Position numbers and translations under genes: made by a program. From Ruminococcus sp. UBA4321 (GTDB lineage Bacteria > Bacillota > Clostridia > Oscillospirales > Ruminococcaceae), in the NCBI GenBank assembly GCA_002393815.1, contig DGUB01000100.1, forward strand, positions 1 to 5,813: 5,813 nucleotides of DNA, read 5' to 3'. Numbering within the stretch: position 1 is the stretch's first letter; every line of letters starts with the position of its first letter. The notes under the pieces were generated by a model. That model searched no databases, had not been told where the DNA came from, and saw only the letters and a list, made by a program, of their open reading frames with translations. This document shows, one piece after another, positions 1-5,813 of this stretch.

Positions 1-2889
1 CGTCCGATGGTCATGCTCGACGGCGGCAGATATGCCACTTCCGACCTGAATGACCTCTACAGACGCGTCATCAACAGAAACAACCGTTTGCAGCGTATGC
101 TGAAACTGGAAGCTCCTGATATTATCGTCCGCAATGAAAAGCGTATGCTTCAGGAAGCTGTTGACGCGCTTATCGACAACGGCAGACACGGCAGACCTGT
201 GACGGGTCCGAATAACCGCGCTCTGAAATCTCTCTCTGATATGCTGAAGGGCAAGCAGGGACGTTTCCGTCAGAATCTGCTCGGCAAGCGTGTAGACTAT
301 TCCGGACGTTCGGTTATTGTCGTAGGTCCTGAACTCAAAATGTATCAGTGCGGTCTGCCGAAAGAAATGGCTCTGGAACTGTTCAAGCCGTTTGTGCTGA
401 AACGTCTGGTTGATACCGGTGTTATCGCCAATATCAAGAGTGCCAGAAAAATTGTTGACCGTGCTACAGACAAGGCTGTCTGGGACGCGCTGGAACATGT
501 TATCAAGGCTCATCCGGTACTGCTGAACCGTGCGCCTACACTGCATCGTCTGGGTATTCAGGCATTCGAGCCGATTCTCGTAGAAGGTCGCGCTCTGAAA
601 CTGCATCCGCTGGTATGCTCGGCGTTCAATGCCGACTTTGACGGCGACCAGATGGCTGTGCATCTGCCGCTTTCCGCAGAAGCACAGGCAGAAGCCCGTT
701 TCCTGATGCTTGCTGCTAATAACCTGTTGAAGCCTTCTGACGGCCGTCCGGTTGCCGTACCTTCTCAGGATATGGTACTCGGCTCTTACTACCTGACACT
801 CCTGAAAGAAGACGATAAGGGTGCAGGCAAGTGCTTCCGTGATGTGGATGAAGCAATGATGGCTTACTATGAAGGTGATGTTACCCTTCACGCGCCGATT
901 AAAGTCAGAATCACGAAAGATGTCGCCGAAAAGAAGCTCTCGAAAATTATCGACTGCACCATCGGCAGACTGATTTTCAATGAAAATATTCCGCAGAATC
1001 TCGGCTATGTAGACAGAACGAATTCCGACCGTCAGTTTGACCTTGAAATTTCGTTCCTTGTCCGCAAAGGTCAGCTGTCTGAAATTATTGACAGATGTAT
1101 CAAGATTCACGGTACGACAACGACTTCCGAAGTGCTGGATAAAATCAAGGCACTGGGATTCAAGTTCTCTACAAAATCCGGTATTACTACAGCCGTTTGT
1201 GATGCGACCATTCCGCCGCAGAAGAAAGAAATTCTTGCTGCTGCCGATGTCAAGATTGACGAAATCACAGAAATGTATAACAACGGTTATATTTCTTCTG
1301 CTGAAAAATCTCAGCTTGTCGTACAGACCTGGAACAAGGCAACGGATGACGTGACCGATGCACTCCAGAAAAATATGAATCCGTATAACCCGATTCAGAT
1401 GATGGCACATTCCGGTGCGCGTGGTTCTATTGCACAGCTTCGTCAGCTTGCCGGAATGCGCGGACTGATTGCCAATACTTCCGGTACGACAATCGAAATT
1501 CCGATTCGTGCAAACTACCGTGAAGGTCTGAACATTCTGGAATACTTTATTTCTTCCCGTGGTGCGCGTAAAGGTCTTGCCGATACGGCACTCCGTACCG
1601 CTGACTCCGGTTATCTGACCCGCCGTCTGGTTGACGTTTCTCAGGATGTTATCATCCGTGAACATGACTGCGGTACAGAAGACGGTATCGAAATTTACGA
1701 AATCCGCAACGGTACAGAATTAATCGAAAAAATGCAGGACAGACTTGCCGGACGTTTCCTCTGTCAGGATTTGCGCGATGCCGAAACCGGTGAACTCATC
1801 ATCAGCAAGGATAAACTCCTGACTGATAAGGATGCACAGAAAATCATTGATATGGGTATTGAGAGAATCAAAATCCGTTCTGTGCTGAAATGCAAGTCCA
1901 AGAAGGGTGTCTGCGCGAAATGCTACGGCGCAAACCTTGCGAATAATAATCTGGTATCCGTCGGCGAAGCAGTCGGCACGATTGCGGCACAGTCCATCGG
2001 TGAACCCGGTACGCAGCTGACAATGCGTACGTTCCATACGGGCGGTATCGCATCCGGCGGTGAGGGCGATATCACACAGGGTCTTCCCCGTGTTGAAGAA
2101 CTCTTTGAAGCCAGAAAGCCCAAGAATGCTGCTATCATCGCAAGCATTGACGGTGTTGTCCATCTCGAAGAAGTCAAGACGACCAGAACCCTCACCATCC
2201 ATAACCTCGAAACCGGTGAGGAAATCTCCGAAATTATTCCCTATAACTATAAATATAAAGTTCATGAGGGCGATGTTGTCAAGAAGGGCGACCGCCTGAC
2301 AGAAGGCAACGTTTCTCCCGGAAGAATTCTCGAAGTTCTGGATACTTCTGCCGTACAGGATTATATTATCATCGAAGTACAGAAAGTATACCGTCTCCAG
2401 GGTGTTGATATCAACGACAAGCATATTGAAGTTATCGTTCGTCAGATGCTCCGCAAAGTCCGCATTGAAGAAACCGGCAGCGGCAATGATATTCCGAATA
2501 CAGAATATCTCCTGCCCGGTACGCTCGTGGAACGCAAGCATGTGGATGCTATCAATGAACAGATTCAGGCTCTGATAGATGCCGGTCAGACGGATTTACA
2601 GTTTGTGACAACTTCTCCGGTGCTTCAGGGTATCACCAAGGCAGCTTCCAGTTCTGACAGCTTCCTGTCCGCGGCTTCCTTCCAGGAAACCACAAAGGCT
2701 CTGACCGATGCGGCTATCCGCGGCAAGATTGACTATCTGGAAGGTCTGAAGGAAAATGTTATCATCGGCAAACTGATTCCTGCCGGAACCGGTATGGATA
2801 TTTATAACAATGTTCAGCTTGTCCGCACTTCCAAAGCTGCCGAAGTGCCTGCCGAACATCCCGGTGCAGCCATTCCTTCCGTTATGTAA
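1..2889 (+). CDS. rpoC: DNA-directed RNA polymerase subunit beta-prime, 5' end missing
   Basis: This is the largest catalytic subunit of RNA polymerase. The reading frame is open from base 1 and ends at TAA 2887-2889, giving 962 visible residues. Relative to Gram-positive beta-prime (about 1,200 residues), roughly the first 240 are upstream of the window, including the N-terminal zinc site and most of the clamp. The universal NADFDGDQM motif, whose three aspartates hold the catalytic magnesium, is at 628-654 (visible residues 210-218). The second zinc site has all four cysteines, with codons at 1669, 1891, 1912 and 1921. The bridge helix ([11 protein letters not shown] onward) starts near 1561, and the trigger loop with MRTFHTGG lies around 2023-2046. 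The trigger loop runs straight on to the FEARKPK segment without the large insertion of Proteobacteria. The C-terminus looks complete. No frameshift or missing catalytic residue is seen. rpoB is expected upstream. Identification is certain. Confidence 0.99.
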   Translation, partial: RPMVMLDGGRYATSDLNDLYRRVINRNNRLQRMLKLEAPDIIVRNEKRMLQEAVDALIDNGRHGRPVTGPNNRALKSLSDMLKGKQGRFRQNLLGKRVDYSGRSVIVVGPELKMYQCGLPKEMALELFKPFVLKRLVDTGVIANIKSARKIVDRATDKAVWDALEHVIKAHPVLLNRAPTLHRLGIQAFEPILVEGRALKLHPLVCSAFNADFDGDQMAVHLPLSAEAQAEARFLMLAANNLLKPSDGRPVAVPSQDMVLGSYYLTLLKEDDKGAGKCFRDVDEAMMAYYEGDVTLHAPIKVRITKDVAEKKLSKIIDCTIGRLIFNENIPQNLGYVDRTNSDRQFDLEISFLVRKGQLSEIIDRCIKIHGTTTTSEVLDKIKALGFKFSTKSGITTAVCDATIPPQKKEILAAADVKIDEITEMYNNGYISSAEKSQLVVQTWNKATDDVTDALQKNMNPYNPIQMMAHSGARGSIAQLRQLAGMRGLIANTSGTTIEIPIRANYREGLNILEYFISSRGARKGLADTALRTADSGYLTRRLVDVSQDVIIREHDCGTEDGIEIYEIRNGTELIEKMQDRLAGRFLCQDLRDAETGELIISKDKLLTDKDAQKIIDMGIERIKIRSVLKCKSKKGVCAKCYGANLANNNLVSVGEAVGTIAAQSIGEPGTQLTMRTFHTGGIASGGEGDITQGLPRVEELFEARKPKNAAIIASIDGVVHLEEVKTTRTLTIHNLETGEEISEIIPYNYKYKVHEGDVVKKGDRLTEGNVSPGRILEVLDTSAVQDYIIIEVQKVYRLQGVDINDKHIEVIVRQMLRKVRIEETGSGNDIPNTEYLLPGTLVERKHVDAINEQIQALIDAGQTDLQFVTTSPVLQGITKAASSSDSFLSAASFQETTKALTDAAIRGKIDYLEGLKENVIIGKLIPAGTGMDIYNNVQLVRTSKAAEVPAEHPGAAIPSVM

Positions 2890-2901
2890 TTTTACCTGAA
2901 T

Positions 2902-2948
2902 ACAGCAAGCGGCATGTTCCTGCAACATGCCGCTCTGTGCTTGTTTTA
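2902..2948 (+). terminator. Probable intrinsic terminator or attenuator after rpoC
   Basis: Twelve bases after the rpoC stop codon there is a perfect 11-bp inverted repeat, AGCGGCATGTT (2908-2918) and AACATGCCGCT (2924-2934), with a 5-base loop. Four further pairs, ACAG (2902-2905) with CTGT (2935-2938), can extend it across a 2-base bulge. The T-rich stretch TTGTTTTA (2941-2948) follows. This is the form of a Rho-independent terminator. The tail is offset by two bases (GC) and interrupted by G, so termination may be incomplete. No convincing promoter lies between it and the next gene, which fits partial read-through from the rpoBC transcript. Confidence 0.8.
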
Positions 2949-2972
2949 TCGTTTAGTATTTCTATCAGAAAA

Positions 2973-2979
2973 GAGGGTG
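2973..2979 (+). promoter_or_regulatory. Ribosome binding site that fixes the ttcA start
   Basis: GAGGGTG sits about 7 bases ahead of the ATG at 2986. It favours that start over the longer in-frame ATG at 2914, which lies inside the terminator stem, and over GTG 2977, which overlaps the site itself. Confidence 0.75.
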
Positions 2980-2985
2980 AATGCA

Positions 2986-3867
2986 ATGCAGAATCTGATT
3001 GAAGAATCAATCGTGAAAAAATTCAATAAGCCGGTATGGCTGAAATTTCTCAAGGGTATCAAGGAATATGACATGATTCAGGAAGGGGATAAAATCGCGG
3101 TCTGTATTTCCGGCGGAAAGGATTCCATGCTGATGGCTCTCTGCATGAAGCGGCTGCAAAAATACAGCAAATATCCGTTCGATGTGGAGTATATTGTCAT
3201 GAATCCGGGCTATAATGAAGAAAATAGGCAGCAGATTCTCAAAAATGCCGCACTGCTTGACATTCCGGTGCATGTCTTTGAAGCCAGAATTTTTGATTAT
3301 GTTGTGAATATCGACCGGAATCCCTGCTATCTGTGTGCCAGAATGCGCCGCGGCAATCTCTACAAGACAGCACAGGACTTGGGCTGCAATAAAATCGCGC
3401 TGGGGCATCATTTTGATGATGTCATAGAAACTATCCTGATGGGAATGCTCTACGGTTCGCAGATTCAGACCATGATGCCGAAAATTCACAGCGAAAATTT
3501 CAAAGGGATGCAGCTGATTCGCCCGATGTATCTCGTCCGGGAAAGCGATATTATCGCATGGAAAGACTATCATCAGCTGAAATTTTTACAATGTGCCTGC
3601 CGCTTTACGGAAGAATACGAAAAAGATGAAAACGGCAGCGGCACTTCCAAGCGTCAGGAAGTGAAAGAACTTCTGGCACAGCTCAGAAAAGTCAGCCCGG
3701 CAATCGACAAGAATATCTTCCGGAGTGTCGAGAATGTGAATCTGAAAACACTGATTTCTTATCATATCGGAAACGAATATCATCATTTTCTGGATGATTT
3801 CGACCAGAATATCACAAATCACGGCACAAAATCCGGCGAAGGCAGAGAGGAGAAAAAATCATGCTGA
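2986..3867 (+). CDS. ttcA: TtcA-family PP-loop ATPase, probable tRNA 2-thiocytidine synthetase
   Basis: A 293-residue cytoplasmic protein of the TtcA/TilS/TtuA adenylating superfamily. The ATP-binding PP-loop SGGKDS is at residues 42-47. A CxxC pair (C114, C117 in NPCYLC) is followed by RRGNLY and by the family signature ALGHHFDD (138-145). A third cysteine centre, C203-A-C205, precedes RFTE. In characterised TtcA, the CxxC pair plus one later cysteine hold a [4Fe-4S] cluster, and the enzyme adenylates and thiolates cytidine 32 of certain tRNAs. All the matching positions appear to be present, although the last motif is CxC and not the CxxC of the E. coli enzyme. Clostridial members have little direct biochemistry, so the exact target base is inferred from the family. 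The tail after about residue 274 is polar; its GREEKKS codons also contain the ribosome binding site of the next gene. The last 7 bases overlap tcdA, so the two are probably translationally coupled. Confidence 0.88.
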   Translation: MQNLIEESIVKKFNKPVWLKFLKGIKEYDMIQEGDKIAVCISGGKDSMLMALCMKRLQKYSKYPFDVEYIVMNPGYNEENRQQILKNAALLDIPVHVFEARIFDYVVNIDRNPCYLCARMRRGNLYKTAQDLGCNKIALGHHFDDVIETILMGMLYGSQIQTMMPKIHSENFKGMQLIRPMYLVRESDIIAWKDYHQLKFLQCACRFTEEYEKDENGSGTSKRQEVKELLAQLRKVSPAIDKNIFRSVENVNLKTLISYHIGNEYHHFLDDFDQNITNHGTKSGEGREEKKSC

Positions 3868-4616
3868 ATCAGTTTTCAAGAACAGAGTTATTATTCGGCA
3901 GTGACGGCATGGAACGGCTGAAATCCTGCCGGGTTGCCGTGTTCGGAATCGGCGGTGTCGGCGGTTATGCCGCGGAAGCACTCGCCCGGAGCGGCATTGG
4001 CGCACTCGACCTGATTGATGATGACAGAATCTGCCTGACAAACCTCAACCGGCAGATTTACGCGCTCAGGAGTACCGTCGGAAAATATAAGACCGATGTC
4101 GCCGAACAGAGAATTCATGACATCAATCCGGAAATTCAGGTCTATAATCATAAATGCTTTTACATGCCGGATACTTCCGGTCAGTTTAATTTCCGGGAAT
4201 ATGATTATGTCATTGATGCCATTGATACCGTCACCGGAAAGCTGGAGATTATCCAGAATGCTCAGAAATCCGGTGTTCCGGTGATTTCCTGCATGGGTGC
4301 GGGCAACAAACTCGACCCGACGGCGTTCCGGGTAGCAGATATTTATCAGACAAAAGTCTGCCCCCTTGCCCGGACAATCCGCTATGAATGCCGGAAACGC
4401 GGCATTCAAAAATTAAAAGTCGTCTACTCCGAAGAACAGCCGCGCAAGCCCATAGAAGAAACAGAAAATTCCTGCCGGACACACTGCATCTGTCCGCCCG
4501 GCACAGCAAGAAAATGCACCGTCCGCCGCGATATTCCCGGCTCAACAGCGTTTGTTCCTTCTGTCGCCGGGCTGATTCTCGCCGGAGAAGTCATCAAAGA
4601 TTTGCTGAAAAAATAA
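3861..4616 (+). CDS. tcdA: tRNA threonylcarbamoyladenosine dehydratase (ThiF/E1-like)
   Basis: A 251-residue ThiF/MoeB/E1-like enzyme matching TcdA (CsdL/YgdL), which uses ATP to dehydrate t6A at position 37 of ANN-decoding tRNAs to the cyclic form ct6A. The nucleotide-binding GIGGVGG is at residues 29-35, the acidic ATP/metal segment IDDD at 52-55, and the E1 arginine in LNRQ is R64. DAIDTVTGK (119-127) is the second conserved strand and helix. SCMGAGNKLDPTAF (143-156), a cysteine-rich CRTHCICPPGT (205-215) and GSTAFVPSVAGLILAGEV (227-244) are typical of the TcdA branch and argue against ThiF or MoeB, as does the absence of thiamine or molybdopterin genes. The start ATG overlaps the end of ttcA; AGGAG at 3848-3852 lies 8 bases upstream. 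No in-frame defects are seen. In E. coli the CsdA/CsdE sulfur-transfer system is linked to this enzyme, but no such genes are in the window. Confidence 0.94.
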   Translation: MLNQFSRTELLFGSDGMERLKSCRVAVFGIGGVGGYAAEALARSGIGALDLIDDDRICLTNLNRQIYALRSTVGKYKTDVAEQRIHDINPEIQVYNHKCFYMPDTSGQFNFREYDYVIDAIDTVTGKLEIIQNAQKSGVPVISCMGAGNKLDPTAFRVADIYQTKVCPLARTIRYECRKRGIQKLKVVYSEEQPRKPIEETENSCRTHCICPPGTARKCTVRRDIPGSTAFVPSVAGLILAGEVIKDLLKK

Positions 4617-4643
4617 ATTTTTCTGAAAATTTGAAAAAAACAC

Positions 4644-4672
4644 TTGACAAATTGCAGAAATCAGTGTATAAT
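4644..4672 (+). promoter_or_regulatory. Consensus sigma-A promoter of the str operon
   Basis: TTGACA (4644-4649) and TATAAT (4667-4672) are both perfect matches to the housekeeping consensus and are separated by exactly 17 bases. A-tracts just upstream (4634-4640) could act as an UP element. Transcription would start near 4679-4681, leaving a leader of about 70 bases before rpsL. It lies 27 bases after the tcdA stop codon and makes rpsL-rpsG expression independent of the genes upstream. I saw no strong stem or anti-Shine-Dalgarno pairing in the short leader. Confidence 0.92.
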
Positions 4673-4749
4673 AAACAAGTGTGCAGCGTGTTTTCGCAGA
4701 AAATTACATTCCTGCATACAGAAAAAACTGCAAAAAAGGAGGAAAACAG

Positions 4750-5172
4750 ATGCCAACATTTAATCAGCTCGTGCGTAAGGGCAGAAAAGTACAGCAGTCC
4801 AAGTCTACTGCACCTGCTCTCCAGAAAGGCTACAATGCAAAAAAGAAGGTTCAGATTGACCAGAGCGCACCTCAGAAAAGAGGCGTTTGCACAGTAGTCA
4901 AGACAACGACCCCGAAGAAGCCGAACTCTGCTATGCGTAAAATCGCAAGAGTTAAGCTGACCAACGGTTATGAAGTAACATCCTACATTCCGGGTATTGG
5001 TCACAATCTTCAGGAACACAGCGTTGTTCTGATTCGCGGCGGACGTGTTAAGGACTTACCTGGTGTACGTTACCACATCATCCGCGGCGCACTCGATGCA
5101 CAGGGCGTAGCCAACAGAAATCAGGCTCGTTCCAAGTACGGCGCAAAGCGTCCGAAGGCAGGCAAGAAATAA
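4750..5172 (+). CDS. rpsL: 30S ribosomal protein S12
   Basis: A 140-residue protein that lines the decoding centre of the 30S subunit. It opens with [13 protein letters not shown] and contains PQKRGVC (41-47), [13 protein letters not shown] (52-64), the near-invariant [20 protein letters not shown] (86-105) and the C-terminal [10 protein letters not shown]. Between the N-terminal arm and PQKRG it is about 13 residues longer than E. coli S12, as in Gram-positive homologues. The two lysines whose substitution commonly gives streptomycin resistance are wild type here (K56 and K101, matching E. coli K42 and K87), and the neighbouring aspartate D102, which can be methylthiolated, is present. AAGGAGG at 4736-4742 lies 7 bases before the ATG. 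A longer in-frame GTG start at 4681 is rejected because it falls at the predicted transcription start and the extension does not resemble S12. Confidence 0.99.
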   Translation: MPTFNQLVRKGRKVQQSKSTAPALQKGYNAKKKVQIDQSAPQKRGVCTVVKTTTPKKPNSAMRKIARVKLTNGYEVTSYIPGIGHNLQEHSVVLIRGGRVKDLPGVRYHIIRGALDAQGVANRNQARSKYGAKRPKAGKK

Positions 5173-5250
5173 TTATTCTTTCTGCTGATTTACTGATTGA
5201 ATTATTAGTTACAGGTTTTCCGTGTGAAGTTTTATATAGATTTGATAAGA

Positions 5251-5354
5251 CCTCTCACTTGACCTGACGTGCCGGAGATGTCCGGACGAGTACCTATGAA
5301 TTCATGAAAATCTGTGATGAAATCTTTCATCACGCCAATTAATGTGAAGGAGGG
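5251..5354 (+). promoter_or_regulatory. Candidate structured control element sequestering the rpsG ribosome binding site
   Basis: The rpsL-rpsG spacer is 189 bases, long for adjacent ribosomal protein genes. CCTCTCAC (5251-5258) is complementary to GTGA-AG-GAGG (5344-5353) with a 2-base bulge, and TTGA (5259-5262) can continue the stem with TTAA (5339-5342) across a bulged T at 5343, one pair being G-U. The second strand contains the rpsG Shine-Dalgarno sequence AAGGAGGG (5347-5354). Enclosed are a hairpin at 5268-5288 (CGT, bulged G, CCGGA, loop GATG, TCCGG, ACG) and an 8-bp hairpin at 5314-5333 (GTGATGAA, loop ATCT, TTCATCAC). A weak palindrome ATGAATTCAT (5296-5305) lies between them. Together they could form a junction that hides the start site of S7. 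In E. coli, S7 represses translation at the rpsL-rpsG junction. A similar role here is inference, and the fold has not been tested by computation. Confidence 0.5.
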
Positions 5355-5361
5355 AAGCGAA

Positions 5362-5813
5362 ATGCCAAGAAGAGGTAATGTCGCAAAACGTGATGTTCTG
5401 CTCGACCCTGTTTACAACTCCAAGCTTGTAACCCGTCTCATCAATAATGTAATGCTGGACGGCAAGAAGGGCGTTGCGCAGAAGATTGTTTACGGTGCGT
5501 TTGAAATTGTTGCTGAAAAGACCGGCAGAGACGCACTGGAGGTTTTTGAAGAGGCTATGGAAAATATTATGCCTCAGCTGGAAGTCAAGGCTCGCCGTCT
5601 GGGCGGTGCTACCTATCAGGTACCGATGGAAGTCCGTCCTGAAAGAAAGCAGACTCTCGGTCTCAGATGGATTACCAAGTATTCCAGAGAACGCAATGAA
5701 AAGACTATGAAAGAAAGACTGGCTGGTGAAATCCTCGACGCTCTGAACAACACAGGCGGTGCTGTCAAGAAGCGCGAAGATACTCACAAGATGGCAGAAG
5801 CAAACAAGGCGTT
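5362..5813 (+). CDS. rpsG: 30S ribosomal protein S7, 3' end missing
   Basis: S7 nucleates assembly of the 30S head and binds the 3' major domain of 16S rRNA near the E site. The window holds 150 complete codons and two bases of the next; the family length is 156, so only about six residues (usually FAHYRW) lie beyond the edge. Recognisable parts are the start [54 protein letters not shown], the LGLRW segment and [16 protein letters not shown] at the visible end. AAGGAGGG (5347-5354) is 7 bases before the ATG and may be sequestered by upstream RNA. It is co-transcribed with rpsL; fusA and tuf would be expected next in the usual str operon order. Confidence 0.99.
   Translation, partial: MPRRGNVAKRDVLLDPVYNSKLVTRLINNVMLDGKKGVAQKIVYGAFEIVAEKTGRDALEVFEEAMENIMPQLEVKARRLGGATYQVPMEVRPERKQTLGLRWITKYSRERNEKTMKERLAGEILDALNNTGGAVKKREDTHKMAEANKA

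Noticed and set aside
1720..2541. A 273-codon open frame on the minus strand inside rpoC
   Set aside because: It lies wholly opposite conserved rpoC catalytic sequence, including the zinc site and trigger loop, and its protein resembles nothing known. It is a by-product of rpoC codon use.
2931..2959. Possible ttcA promoter with TAGTAT (2954-2959) as the -10 box
   Set aside because: No acceptable -35 box is found at 16-18 bases upstream; that position falls in the terminator stem.
2914..2985. N-terminal extension of ttcA from ATG 2914
   Set aside because: The start lies inside the terminator stem and has no ribosome binding site. ATG 2986 has a well-spaced GAGGG and begins in good agreement with the family.
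4615..4632. AT-rich inverted repeat AAATTTT / AAAATTT after tcdA as a terminator
   Set aside because: The stem has only A-T pairs and is followed by A's, not T's, on the coding strand, so it would not work as a classical terminator.
4681..4749. Longer rpsL reading from GTG 4681
   Set aside because: It starts at the predicted transcription start, lacks a ribosome binding site and adds residues not found in S12. AAGGAGG at 4736-4742 marks ATG 4750.
4388..4897. A 169-codon + strand open frame spanning the end of tcdA and the start of rpsL
   Set aside because: It is out of frame with both conserved genes and crosses the promoter and ribosome binding site. There is no protein signature.
4915..5055. 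Streptomycin-resistance substitutions in S12
   Set aside because: Both key lysines (K56 and K101 here) are wild type.
5259..5300. TTGACC (5259-5264) as the -35 box of a separate rpsG promoter
   Set aside because: The bases 17 or so downstream are GC-rich and give no -10 match. The nearest TATGAA is about 30 bases away.

Overview
This window is a piece of a Gram-positive (Firmicutes, class Clostridia) chromosome in the RNA polymerase / str-operon neighbourhood. The beta-prime subunit, S12 and S7 proteins closely resemble Clostridia versions. Every gene has a strong AGGAGG-type ribosome binding site, the G+C content looks moderate, and beta-prime lacks the large trigger-loop insertion of Proteobacteria. 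A Ruminococcus-like (Oscillospiraceae) source is my best guess, but it rests on remembered protein similarity and not on a search.

All five genes lie on the + strand. Bases 1-2889 are the 3' four-fifths of rpoC, followed by a hairpin with a T-rich tail (2902-2948) that is probably an intrinsic, perhaps partial, terminator. Two overlapping genes for tRNA anticodon-loop modification follow: a TtcA-family PP-loop thiolase-type ATPase (2986-3867) and TcdA, the E1-like enzyme that cyclises t6A37 (3861-4616). A perfect-consensus housekeeping promoter (4644-4672) then starts the str operon: rpsL (S12, 4750-5172), a 189-base intergenic region, and rpsG (S7, from 5362; its last six or so codons are beyond the window).

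The genes share the theme of transcription and translation: the polymerase core, two tRNA modifiers that would act on the anticodon loop, and two 30S proteins of the decoding and head regions. The most interesting non-coding signal is in the rpsL-rpsG spacer. An upstream CCTCTCAC can pair with GTGAAGGAGG, which includes the rpsG Shine-Dalgarno sequence, and this pairing encloses two clear hairpins. That is the architecture expected of a translational control element, possibly one through which S7 regulates itself, but it is a prediction from inspection only. Apart from this element and the arrangement of the tRNA genes, the window is ordinary conserved chromosome.
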